DNA of 64,000 bases from Molanna angustata (lineage: Eukaryota > Arthropoda > Insecta > Trichoptera > Molannidae). Below are positions 43,801-53,582 of this stretch, one piece after another (the first letter of the stretch is position 1; every line of letters starts with the position of its first letter). The stretch is from contig OY754982.1 of NCBI GenBank assembly GCA_963576475.1, positions 5,167,201-5,231,200 of the forward strand, given 5' to 3'. The notes beneath the pieces were generated by a model, which was not told the origin of the DNA, ran no database searches, and saw only the letters and a program-made list of their open reading frames with translations. A program made the position numbers and the translations under genes.

Positions 43801-45409
43801 AATACGTCTGTTTTCGTGGTCATTACGATTCTTCCCACGTCATTATGATGTATTTGGGCCATGGCTAGAAATCGTAGGGTTTTTGCAGGCTATTGAAACA
43901 ATAATTTCAAATGATTTTCTTTCCTTTTTTTTGGTGGGGAAGGATTTTATTTTTTTACATATGTTCATAATGTACATACAATAATTTGTTATTTTCAGCT
44001 ATAATTATTTTTTTAAATATTAACCTTTTAGACATAATCAGAACTATTACTTATATTCAGCATAGTATTTTGACGTTATTAGATTCAAATTTTATTACGA
44101 AATTGCTTTCAGAATGTACTTCATGACTAGGTATAATAATATACATAATTATACATTATATTCGTCATACTCATATTTTTTGTATTAAATATTTATGATA
44201 TGTATATTTTCGATTGTAAAATGTTTATTTTTTAAATATCTTTTTTGTTTATTTATAACGAGGTCTACTTTATTTATATGCAGATTTATATGACACTGCT
44301 TGTACTGTTATTTTTTGTATTCATAATACTTTTTTATTTAATAATTTGGTTTATTTTGAGTCCATTTGTATACCTTTTCATGTTTGCTTAGGTATATCTA
44401 TTATTTTTTTATTCTTTAATTTATCGTTTAAATGTGTATGTACATTTTTTTTTCAAGTGTATAACTAATTGTTTTTTTTTATTCTTTATATTTTTATCAT
44501 CAATATGTGTTTTTATCTATGTATATAAAAGGTAATTTATGCCGTTTATAAATCAATATGTGAAATCTTCCAAATTAACAAACTCTTTGTTTCATTTTGT
44601 TATAACACGAACCAAATAACATGTCTTCTGCCTTCTGGTGTTGATGGCTTCGCAAATCCAATCTAATACCACACCTAAATCTTTAGCATCAATATATATG
44701 ACTCTGAATTCTGATTTCAATTCACTGAACCATTAAAAATAAGTTGAATTTTGAAACACCATCATTTTTAAAGCACACCACCGTGTCTTTATTTGTTCCT
44801 GAATCTAGAACCTGCTCTGTGTTCCACTGATGGAAAGTGTGAAAATTTAAAAAGGAGTCGCGCTTATAAAAAATGTAGGGTTTGTTGCGGATGTGCATTT
44901 TTATGCGTTTCAAGGGAGATGAAACGGGAAAGTCTTGGGATCAGGCAAAGACGAAAAGGATACCGAATTGGAAAAGGTCATATGAAAAAGTTTCAGAAGT
45001 TACTGTTGCAATTCCTTTTTAAGTTTATCCTTAGACATTTTGAATGTAAATTGTTATGACACACCAGGACTCATGGGTATTATAAACTTGTAGGTACTTT
45101 GCCATGGTCTCGATATATCAGAATCAGAAAACTACTTGTGTCTTATAGAGAAATTAGTGCATCAAGAACTTGTGTTACATTCCAAATACTATAGCTTTCG
45201 TACAAAACTAATACATCACACGTCTATTTGCACATTTTTTGTTGACTCTTCACCCGTAAGGATTGTTCTCAGCTACTTTCTCTTACTCTTTCACAACTCA
45301 GGTAGCCCTATTGTGGGATCAATTACCCAATGGCATAGGAATTGCTTATAACTCAGAGGTACTCAAAGAGCTTTTGAAGTCACTCTTTCTTAAAAAGAAT
45401 TTCATTCGA
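43801..45409. other. T-rich DNA with a second LINE-like tail
   Basis: 44000-44550 is T-rich and ends AAAAGGTAATTTATGCCG, TTTATAAATC, resembling a LINE 3' end. An 88-codon cysteine-containing plus frame at 44793-45059 (CRVCCGCAFLC) has no recognised match and is not called. Confidence 0.4.
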
Positions 45410-45605
45410 ATATTTTTATAATTGCATATTCTATATACGCAAACATTGGACTTTTTCCGAGACGGGAGACAATGATATTTTATAACAATTATTTCTTTAA
45501 CATCTCAATAGAGACGTAGACAGAATTATTTAGAAGAACTAGGAACTCAAGGCACAGGGCTTTCGATCTGTCATCGGCTGGTTTACGTGATCACTTTATT
45601 CGCCA
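45410..45605 (+). repeat. Foldback-family copy, left part
   Basis: GAATATTTTTATAATTGCAT, ACGCAAACATTGGAC, GACGGGAGACAATGATATTT, then ATCTCAATAGAGACGTAGAC and CATCGGCTGGTTTACGTGAT. It shows the two family ends side by side, as at 14815-14880. Interrupted at 45606. Confidence 0.65.
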
Positions 45606-45990
45606 ATTATTTATTTATTTATTTATTTTATTAACGGCGTTTGCCATTTACAAGAATAATTCAAAAGATACAAAATATAGAACATAATGTGTGATAATGT
45701 ATATATAAAAAAAACAAACATATCCAATCAATAAACCATGAAAATAAAGCAAGAAGAAATCAATACAAAGAAAAACTTATAAAAAATACATATAAAAATA
45801 CATACAAATAAAATTTAACCAAAAAATAAAGAGAAAACAAATGAATGTAGGTATAAAATGAACAAATAAACAATATAGGTAAAGCAGGTATGAATAATGA
45901 AGAATAAAATTAAACACGATCAGTGGAATTTAACCCGTAGGGTATTTCTGTGATTATTTATATTGCCTATAATCAGATCCATATTCATTG
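45606..45990 (-). mobile_element. LINE 3' end inserted in the foldback copy
   Basis: On the plus strand TTATTTATTTATTTATTTTA then TTAACGGCGTTTGCCATTTA: the inverse of an AAAT tail and hairpin. About 380 bp of non-coding UTR follow; the foldback sequence resumes near 45991. Confidence 0.55.
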
Positions 45991-46175
45991 ACTAGCATAT
46001 TCATTATGCCATCTTGTAGAATTCCATGTCAATCCAATTTTTGAAATTTTTATATATTTTAATTATGAAAATCTGTCCGTTACGATGGAATAACCCGCCT
46101 TCGTCTCTATTGAGATGTTAAAATACCATTGACTCCCGACTCTGAAAAAATCCAATGTTTGCGTATATGCAACTA
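45991..46175 (+). repeat. Foldback-family copy, right part
   Basis: TATTCATTATGCCATC, ATGTCAATCCAATTTTTG, GCCTTCGTCTCTATTGAGAT, CATTGACTCCCGAC and TTTGCGTATATGCAAC close the copy that began at 45410. Confidence 0.6.
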
Positions 46176-46299
46176 ATAAAAATATTGTTTTGCAAGCAAG
46201 TTAACAAACCACAAATTAACTTATAATTCTGACGCAGTTCAGGGGTGACATCTGTGCGAAAGCATTGTCCCCTCATGTATAAGGACTGTTGCTTTCATT

Positions 46300-46572
46300 G
46301 TTAACAAACCAATTTCTCATTATATGGCGTTGATGTTATTTCTGCTTATTTTCAAACGAACAGATTTTCATAATTTAAAAATTTATAACTTTCAAAAATT
46401 GGATTGACAGGGAATTAAATTTGAAGGCATAATTGGTGAACGTTGCGCAAGAGCATAAAGTGATCACGTAAACCAGCCGAATACATGTCGTAATCTCTGT
46501 GGGTGTCTTAAGTTCCTGGTTCTCCTAAATTATTCCGACTCCGTCTCTGTTGAAATGCTAAAAAAAAATTCA
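46300..46572 (-). repeat. Foldback-family copy, truncated
   Basis: TTTTCAAACGAACAG, GGCATAATTGGTGAACGTTG, GATCACGTAAACCAGCC and CCGTCTCTGTTGAAATGCTA match the second half of 42335-42700 in the same direction. Confidence 0.65.
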
Positions 46573-46722
46573 CTGAAAAGAATCTCATTGTATGTTTTAT
46601 TAATCCATAACCTTAAATGTATGTTCTGTAGAAGGTTCTTCTTTCTGTCAGATGGATTCCCAGTTATACTTATCTGTTTGGGAGGTATATATATATATAT
46701 ACTCGTATGGTGGGTCAGGCGC

Positions 46723-47846
46723 TCATAAGATTACTAAAAGTTCCCTAAGCCATATTCTGGCTTCGGTCGTCAGGTTGTTTATATCCTCCATCACTCCATC
46801 GAATCTGTGGGATGGGCACACAGTTAGAATATGGTCTATGGTCTGAGCCAGGTCACCACACTCACAACTTGGGTCACTGATGTAGCCCCATTTGTGGCGC
46901 TCAGCTGCACTTCTGCTGCAACCTGTCCTTATTCGGTTCAGTGTCGCCCACTCTTTACGTTCCAAGTCAAAACCGGCAACCCTTTTTGATGGGTCCACGA
47001 TGAGGTGCTTGTTTTTGATTTGTCCATTTCTCCATTCTTCAGCCCAGGCTTGTTCGACTGTAAAACCGCTGTTTTCTAGAGCTTGGGCTCTGGTCCAAAA
47101 GGGCTTTCTCGATTTGAGTCTGGTAGCCGGGGTATCCCTCAGGGTTAAGTTCAGAAGGGAGATGTTATTTTATGTTCTTGCCCATTCCCTGACTGTAGAT
47201 GCTTCCCTTCGGATGTTGGGAGGGGCTATGTTGGCTAGTACTGGTAGCCATTGACATTGTGTGGGTTTCAACACACCGGTTATAATTCTCATGGTGGTAT
47301 TGAGTTGAGTGTCCACCCTCTTCGCATGAGCACTGCCGCCCCACACAGGCGCACAGTATTCAGCAGTAGAGTATACAAGTGATAGTCCCGCTGTTTGTAG
47401 TGTGTCAGCACATGCGCCCCATCCAGACCCCGCTAGCTTCTGAATTACATTGTTTCTAGTTTTGAGTTTGGCGCATAGTGAGTCGATTTGTTTTTCAAAG
47501 TTAAGTGTTCGATCCAGTGTAATACCAAGGTACTTTGGGTGTTCAGTCTGATGCAGGAGGGTGCCCTCAAAGTGTACACTGATTCTATACTTTGATTGCT
47601 TGTTATTCAGGTGGAATGTTGCAATTTCTGTTTTTGTTGGATTGGGCTTCAGTCTCCAGTTTCTAAAGTAGGTTGATAGCATTTGCAGGTCCCGTTCCAA
47701 CATTTGGGCACCTGCGTCCAGATCCCTACTTACAGCCAAGAGGGCAATGTCATCCGCATATTGGAACATAATTGATTCCATCTTGGGTATGTCGTGCACG
47801 TATAGATTGAATAGGACAGGGGCCAGGACTGATCCCTGTGGTAGGC
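46723..47846 (-). pseudogene. LINE RT, palm to C-terminus
   Basis: After NNGLPQGSVLAPVLFNLYVH comes FQYADDIALLA (catalytic YADD), then WRLKPNPTKTEIATFHLN, YLGITLDRTL, LVYSTAEYCAPVW and LPVLANIAPP. TAA at 47170-47172 interrupts the frame after REWART; the same frame then continues (RKPFWTRAQALENSGFTVEQ, AWAEEWRNGQ) into the C-terminal WATLNRIRTGCSR, CECGDLAQTIDHI, C zinc-knuckle-like block and stops at 46723. Apart from that nonsense codon the C-terminal half is intact. The order is that of a common insect LINE annotated as jockey-like. Confidence 0.85.
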
Positions 47847-47857
47847 CGTTATTAAGG
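47847..47857 (+). other. Target-site duplication, left
   Basis: CGTTATTAAGG, identical to 48683-48693. Confidence 0.9.
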
Positions 47858-48037
47858 AAATAAAATAAATTAAAACAAATAACTTTGTTTACTTCTACTA
47901 CTGTAAACACCTTTAATTTATGAAAGGGGTTATAACGTTTTCGAGCGTGTGCTCATCCTCAGTAACCACTTATTACTAACTTAAAACTAATGACAGACTA
48001 CTTAACTATGTTGGCGGGCGGACGGAGGAAGAAGGGG
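47858..48037 (-). repeat. PLE terminal repeat, inverted copy
   Basis: 180 bp, from AAATAAAATAAATTAAAACA to GGAGGAAGAAGGGG, the inverse of 48455-48634 with no difference seen by eye. Confidence 0.9.
47924..47971 (-). ncRNA. Hammerhead-ribozyme-like motif in the inverted PLE repeat
   Basis: Exact inverse copy of the motif at 48521-48568; see there for the fold. Confidence 0.55.
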
Positions 48038-48072
48038 CACTATACACGGATAATAGTATCAAAAAATATATA

Positions 48073-48486
48073 TTGAACAATAAAACAAAAATTAGTGTGC
48101 TGAACAATAGTGGGGTCTATAAATTAAATTGTCACAATTGTGAAAACCAGTACATCGGACAAAGTGGAAGGAAAATAAAAACCAGGATTTCTGAACATAT
48201 AAAGGCAATAAAAAACTTTTCTATCAACTCAGATATCGCGGACCACGCCAGACTAACAGGACATACATTCGACTTCAGAGACGTAGAAATTTTACATAGG
48301 TGTAATAAGGGGAAAAAATTAGATATTCTAGAATCAATCGAAATAAATAGAGCCCCCAAAAACCAAATTTTAAATATACAACACCCACTAATAAATTCTC
48401 CCCTTATAAAAATATTAACCACACCCACTATCACCCCCCCCCATCCACCACCCCCCCCTTCTTCCTCCGTCCGCCCGCCAACATAG
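48073..48486 (+). CDS. GIY-YIG endonuclease domain of a Penelope-like element
   Basis: 137 codons. SGVYKLNCHNCENQYIGQSG carries the GIY-type VYKL (15-18) and YIG (27-29) strands, with the CxxC pair (C20, C23) that marks the Penelope subfamily. Conserved Arg and His follow (R38, E41, H42), then DHARLTGHTFDF (H58, H64) and the downstream acidic position near LESIE (E87 or E90), expected to be the catalytic Glu. In full elements this domain follows the RT and cleaves target DNA. Here the RT is absent, so the reading frame is an endonuclease remnant of a truncated copy. The last ~20 residues (PPHPPPPPSSS) are translated from the terminal repeat and end at a stop at 48484-48486. An ATG at the listed start is arbitrary, since the native protein is a fusion. 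Confidence 0.85.
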   Translation: MNNKTKISVLNNSGVYKLNCHNCENQYIGQSGRKIKTRISEHIKAIKNFSINSDIADHARLTGHTFDFRDVEILHRCNKGKKLDILESIEINRAPKNQILNIQHPLINSPLIKILTTPTITPPHPPPPPSSSVRPPT

Positions 48487-48634
48487 TTAAGTAGTCTGTC
48501 ATTAGTTTTAAGTTAGTAATAAGTGGTTACTGAGGATGAGCACACGCTCGAAAACGTTATAACCCCTTTCATAAATTAAAGGTGTTTACAGTAGTAGAAG
48601 TAAACAAAGTTATTTGTTTTAATTTATTTTATTT
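48455..48634 (+). repeat. PLE terminal repeat, direct copy
   Basis: 180 bp from CCCCTTCTTCCTCC to TTTAATTTATTTTATTT, inverse of 47858-48037. It holds the end of the endonuclease frame and the hammerhead-like motif. Confidence 0.9.
48521..48568 (+). ncRNA. Hammerhead-ribozyme-like motif in the PLE repeat
   Basis: Fold by hand: stem I AAGTGGTTA (48521-48529) pairs with TAACCCCTT (48560-48568) with one T-C mismatch; core CTGAGGA (48530-48536) fits CUGANGA; an extra T; stem II GAGC/GCTC (48538-48541, 48546-48549) with loop ACAC; GAAA (48550-48553); then a self-complementary AACGTT in place of stem III, with T-A (48558-48559) at the expected NUH cleavage position. Short, palindromic stem III occurs in minimal hammerheads that act as dimers, and hammerhead motifs are known in PLE terminal repeats. 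The extra base after CTGAGGA departs from consensus and may lower activity. Confidence 0.6.
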
Positions 48635-48682
48635 TATTTAAAATGAACTTCTACAAAGTTTCTCACGAAAAATTCGAAGAAT

Positions 48683-48693
48683 CGTTATTAAGG
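48683..48693 (+). other. Target-site duplication, right
   Basis: CGTTATTAAGG; removing one copy restores the LINE frame across KVLNNGLPQG. Confidence 0.9.
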
Positions 48694-49342
48694 ACTTTGC
48701 TATGGCTCATCTTTCCCTCCAATGATACTCTTATGTATCTGCATGATAACATGGAGTCTAGTAAATTTAGAGTATCACTCTAGCGAGCTTTAAGAGTAGG
48801 CCCTGGCGCTACACAGTATCATAAGCTGCTGACAGGTCAACAAAAGCTGCGGAGAGTTTTATTCCTTTTTGAAATCCAGCTTCTATATTGCTAGTCAGAG
48901 CAAGCACCTGTTCACAACAATCCCTTCCGGCTCGGAAACCCGCTTGTTCGATGGGAATTACTGCGTCTATTGAGGGGGCAATGCGTTGCAGTATGAGCCT
49001 TTCTAACACTTTATACGGGACACACAGTAGTGATATTGGTCGATAGTGATTAGGGTTAGTTCCATCTTTGCCTGGTTTGAGGATGGCCACTATCATTGAG
49101 TTCCTGCAGATTTTGGGTAATTGTCCCATTGTCATTGTTTTATTCAAAAATTGTACCAGCCACTGCCTCGCACGTAGGCCCATGTTCTTAATAAATTCGG
49201 GATAGATTTCATCCAAACCCGCCGCTTTCCCGCATTTAATGTTCCCCAAAGCTTGATTTATTTCATCCAGGGAGAAATCTCCGGAGAAGATAGAGTTTTC
49301 TGGGAGTTTAGCTTTGGTCCTCTGTAGGTCATAGTTGATTTC
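48694..49342 (-). pseudogene. LINE RT, fingers region before the PLE
   Basis: From the right: SIFSGDFSLDEINQALGNIK, CGKAAGLDEIYPEFIKN, MIVAILKPGKDG, YRPISLLCVPYKVLERL, EQAGFRAGRDCCEQVLAL and AFVDLSAAYDTV (motif A). TAG at 48806-48808 replaces an expected Trp. A frameshift follows near 48770, after which LLDSMLSCRYIRVSLEGKMS and HSKVLNN are readable up to the insertion. At least two inactivating changes besides the insertion. Confidence 0.8.
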
Positions 49343-49374
49343 TTTTTTTTTTGAGAGATATTTCTCAAGAACTA

Positions 49375-49490
49375 GTCCTGTAACTGATTATGTAGTGCGA
49401 TATAAGGATGTCTGGTGATATCCATTCTTTGAACATGATCGCACCAGTTTCTCTTTTGCTGAATATTCCATCTCACATACAATGTCCTCA
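49375..49490 (-). pseudogene. RTE-like LINE C-terminal scrap
   Basis: Minus-strand translation gives LRTLYVRWNIQQKRNWCDHV, QRMDITRHPYIALHN, resembling the LYVRWN...NWxxHVxRMxxxRxxxxxLHN block of RTE-like LINEs. Too short for more. Confidence 0.4.
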
Positions 49491-50656
49491 ACCTCTCAAA
49501 GCTCTTTTGTTCTAGTTTTTCCTACCATCTCCACATTCTTCATCTCGGAAATCCTCAATCCTTGTTAAGTCCAGACTGTTTTAAGTGTCTACCTTTTGCA
49601 TCAACGCCATATCATAGTTGGTTTTTATTTTTTTTTCATCTTTATGATCATATTGATGTTTATGATTCCATTTCGTGAACTCAGTAATGCTAAAGTAAGA
49701 CAAATGTGTAAACAATTGATGAATAAATGAATAATATATTTCCAAGAGTATAAATGTTACAAAGGAACAAAATGCAATTTAATTTATACCTAATTACAAT
49801 TTTACATTTTTTTTAACACATTTGGAAATTTAACTGCCTAGCTAGGCATAGTCTGTTGTGAGGTAGTACTTATTAGAATTTGCTATGGTTACTCTGCGAT
49901 CATAAGATTTGTTTTCTTTTTATCTTCACATATTCCATTCACTTAGGACATCGACAACCAGGATGAAAAATACCTCTACATATATCAAAAAATCTAAGAG
50001 TACCGAGGCAGATCCTTCTCTACCAATCTGCTTCAGCCAACGAGTTACGAGGTCTTTGAAATTTTTCCCGTCATGCGATATGTTGCGATAAATCCCTAAA
50101 TCAATTTGTATGTTGTATACGTTAAATTTTTACATTACCTAATACAAAAAGGGATGAATGTCACTTTTATTATATTTCCAATAGTGTCTTTTCGTGCTCC
50201 AAGTATCAATTGAATGTTTCCAATAGTTTTTTTTTTATTCTTTACAGTCAAAGATAAAAATGTCACACTTTATGACGGGAGGGATAATATACCACTCCTG
50301 GGAGGGTTTATCTCCCCACACCCATCTCCCAATTCCTCCTTCTCGTACCAACACTCCCATCTCATAGACTACAACATTATTTATATCTTTTATATTGCTC
50401 CACCTTGGAGAGATTTCCTGGAAAAATTCCTATACAAATTGAATGACTTCTGTCAAATGGAATTCCAGAACCTTCGACATGTTGTTGTCTTTTAACAGTC
50501 AAAACGTAACATTTTCGGATAAATGACCAGAAAGTTATTTTGGATTTTATTTATCGTTTTTGCAACATTTTATGGGTCGTGAATGACGTAGATAAAATCA
50601 TATAGGCACTTATATTTCCTTGGCTTCTTGGAAAACATTTTACTATGACATTGTGA
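49491..50656. other. Intergenic DNA
   Basis: No supported feature. 50280-50480 is less AT-rich with a 93-codon frame of no recognised identity. Confidence 0.4.
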
Positions 50657-51775
50657 ATTCATATAAATATCAAGTTTTCTGAGTAATGAATTCATATTGA
50701 TAACAAGTATAATGCATAATGAATTCATATTGATAACAAGTATAATGCATAATGAATTCATATTGATAACAAGTATAATGCATAATGAATTCATATTGAT
50801 AACAAGTATAATGCATAATGAATTCATATTGATATCAAGTGTAATGCATAATGAATTTGTATTGATAACAAGTATAATGCATAATGAATTCATATTGATA
50901 ACAAGTATAATGCATAATGAATTCATATTGATATCAAGTGTAATGCATAATGAATTCATATTGATAACAAGTATAATGCATAATGAATTCATATTGATAT
51001 CAAGTGTAATGCATAATGAATTTGTATTGATAACAAGTATAATGCATAATGAATTCATATTGATAACAAGTATAATGCATAATGAATTCATATTGATATC
51101 AAGTGTAATGCATAATGAATTTGTATTGATAACAAGTATAATGCATAATGAATTCATATTGATAACAAGTATAATGCATAATGAATTCATATTGATATCA
51201 AGTGTAATGCATAATGAATTCATATTGATAACAAGTATAATGCATAATGAATTCATATTGATAACAAGTATAATGCATAATGAATTCATATTGATATCAA
51301 GTGTAATGCATAATGAATTTGTATTGATAACAAGTATAATGCATAATGAATTCATATTGATAACAAGTATAATGCATAATGAATTCATATTGATATCAAG
51401 TGTAATGCATAATGAATTTGTATTGATATCAAGTATTATGCATAATGAATTCATATTGATAACAAGTATAATGCATAATGAATTCATATTGATATCAAGA
51501 GTAATGCATAATGAATTTGTATTGATATCAAGTATTATGCATAATGAATTCATATTGATATCAAGTGTAATGCATAATGAATTTGTATTGATATCAAGTA
51601 TTATGCATAATGAATTCATATTGATATCAAGTATAATGCATAATGAATTCATATTAGTATCAAGTATAATGCATAATGAATTCATATTAATATCAAGTAA
51701 AATCCATAATGAATTCATATTTATATCATTATGCATTTTACTAGTATAATGCATAATGAATTTATATAGATATCA
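50657..51775. repeat. 33-bp minisatellite, open on both strands
   Basis: About 33 units of 33 bp: AATTCATATTGATAACAAG, TATAATGCATAATG and variants. The unit length is a multiple of three, so both strands stay open for 350-394 codons: plus MHNEFILITSI, minus LCIILVINMNS. Three variants alternate in a 99-bp higher-order repeat, visible in translation as ISSV-, VLITSI-, ILITSI-ending units. Most units contain GAATTC and ATGCAT. Ends are diverged, the middle is homogeneous. Translation is most likely meaningless. Confidence 0.95.
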
Positions 51776-51965
51776 AATATATTGCAATAACTTGCGGTTT
51801 CCAGAGACATTGGTTAATTATCAGTCAAATAATTTAAATGCTCTCACGTTCCAGAAAAGTATCAATTCGTTCACATAAATATAACCTATGAATGACGTAA
51901 AAACATTTTTAATAACTTTGCACTTTCATTATTTTAATGACGTACGTTTAAAATTTTTTCATTCT

Positions 51966-52082
51966 TTGAAATCTAGTTGTTTGGAAGAAATTGCCTAGTG
52001 GCAATAACCCCGCCGGTGTGCTATTTATTTTATTTGGTATTTGTTTATACTATGTATGTACAAATAGATAAATAAATAAATT
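51966..52082 (+). repeat. Retroelement 3' end with hairpin tail
   Basis: TTGTTTGGAAGAAATTGCCT, AGTGGCAATAACCCCGCC and a GATAAATAAATAAATTG tail, the same layout as at 17281 and 25897. Confidence 0.5.
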
Positions 52083-52659
52083 GTACCATAACTAATGTAG
52101 TGATGAGTTTAGTGCTAGATTCAATGAAATATTCTTTAAAATCTCCAACACTCACTAACTTACCTGTACACACTAAAAAATATTCGCTTCTAATTCTACT
52201 TCTGAGTATCATCATTGTCAATTCTTATACCAGGAGTGTAATTAAACCACCCCGTAGGTCGTTTTATTTCCTCGCGGCGTAAATTTATTCGTGCTGTAGA
52301 TCTTTTATAGATCACAATCGGCACAAAACAAACATAAATAAAAATACAAAAAAACCACCAGTTTTTAAGTGTGAAATTTGAAAGGTATAAAATGTGTAGG
52401 TTTGGCAGCACGTCCTAGAGACTACGTGATTGGCCCGCTTGGAGCTTGCCGTAAGTATATGGAAAATTTACCGTTTCAAATTCATCGCCAAAATGATACA
52501 TTATCAAAATTATTCATCGCCAAATTATTTTGGGCTGTACAGAGGATAAGTAATTCAATGACATATAATTACACACTTTACACATAAATGAAAATACCAA
52601 TTTAATAATCACAATAATGGATGATTTATATGACGCAGTTTTTATATTTTATTAAAAAA
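52083..52659. other. Unassigned DNA
   Basis: 52250-52460 is slightly GC-richer. Short frames only, none recognised. Confidence 0.4.
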
Positions 52660-53180
52660 ATACAAAGTATTCAAATATTATATGGAATATATTCAGCATA
52701 TTCATGGAATGAGTTTGTTAAATTATTTTTGATTTAATATTTTATTAAGAAAACCAGATAGTTCTTCAATGCCATTTTTTGAAAGTGATGTTTCTTTTTA
52801 ACAATTTGAAAATAAAAATATCAAATCCTAATTTTCTTGAACTTGGGGTCACTTTGAAATATTTGATATTTCGAAAAATTGAGAAGCACTTATCGGATAA
52901 CCATAAAAATCTAATGGGGTCTAAGCGATTATGAGATTACAAATTTGTAAAATTTGAAAATAATTTTATTAATTCTTTATTCTTTAATCGATAAAACAGA
53001 AAAAAACGCCGTACATAGTACACAGCACATAATACATAGTACACAGCACACAACCACATACATTGTGATGAAAATTTCTAAATACAATCTCACCATGATG
53101 CTAGTGATAAACTGCAATAAAAAAAATTCCGAATTTATAACTCGCCACTATATCGCCTTGGGGTAGTGAGGAGTCAAAAT
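52660..53180 (-). repeat. L-unit interspersed repeat, copy 4, truncated
   Basis: Minus-strand copy starting ACTCCTCACTACCCCAAGGC at the right; it includes AATCTAATGGGGTCTAAGCG inverted, and stops before the GTTGGCCACAACC end. Confidence 0.65.
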
Positions 53181-53582
53181 ATATAATACTTGTGAAATAA
53201 CGTAGTGGATAAAAACAGTCACTTTTTGATTATTGTTACTTATTTTTCGATAATCTATATAATATACTATTTTGGGGGTACATGTATATTATTTATTTAT
53301 TTATTTATTTATTTGGGACAGACAACAGTGACAACAAAATAATGAAGGTACAGAACAATAAAATAAAACTTGCGCCAAAACATCTATCCACAAATTAAAA
53401 TAATATGATCAATAAACACAAATAATAAACCAGAAAAAAAAAATGTTATTAAATAAAACAAAGTGAAAAAAACAAACAAGATATCATGGTAGTGTGTAAA
53501 GGATTTTGTTTGATAGGAGATGAAGGGGTAGGGGGGAGGGGAAGAGGGAAGAAATGAAGGTCATGAAGGTGTCTGCCGCACT

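Larger units (their letters stand above)
47858..48682 (+). mobile_element. Penelope-like element, truncated
   Basis: 825 bp between perfect 11-bp target duplications. Order: inverted 180-bp terminal repeat, ~35 bp, GIY-YIG endonuclease frame, direct-orientation 180-bp repeat, 48 bp of unique 3' end (CTTCTACAAAGTTTCTCACG). The RT is missing, as expected from 5' truncation, and an inverted copy of the terminal repeat at the 5' side is a known arrangement for these elements. It sits within a LINE's RT coding region and is therefore younger than the LINE. Confidence 0.85.
46690..49342 (-). mobile_element. Degraded LINE carrying a Penelope-like insertion
   Basis: Coding segments at 48694-49342 and 46723-47846 join into one RT protein if the 825-bp insertion at 47858-48682 and one target duplication are left out. 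The 3' end is short and finishes in a TA microsatellite near 46690-46705. The 5' break is at about 49342. Family: jockey/RTE-like; the clade is not certain. Confidence 0.8.

Noticed and set aside
44793..45059. Cysteine-rich 88-codon frame (CRVCCGCAFLC) considered as a piggyBac C-terminal finger
   Set aside because: Cysteine and histidine spacing does not fit that domain and no transposase core is nearby.
50570..51754. 394-codon and 350-codon open frames on opposite strands
   Set aside because: Both are products of a 33-bp tandem repeat whose length is a multiple of three; no start context, domain or codon signal.
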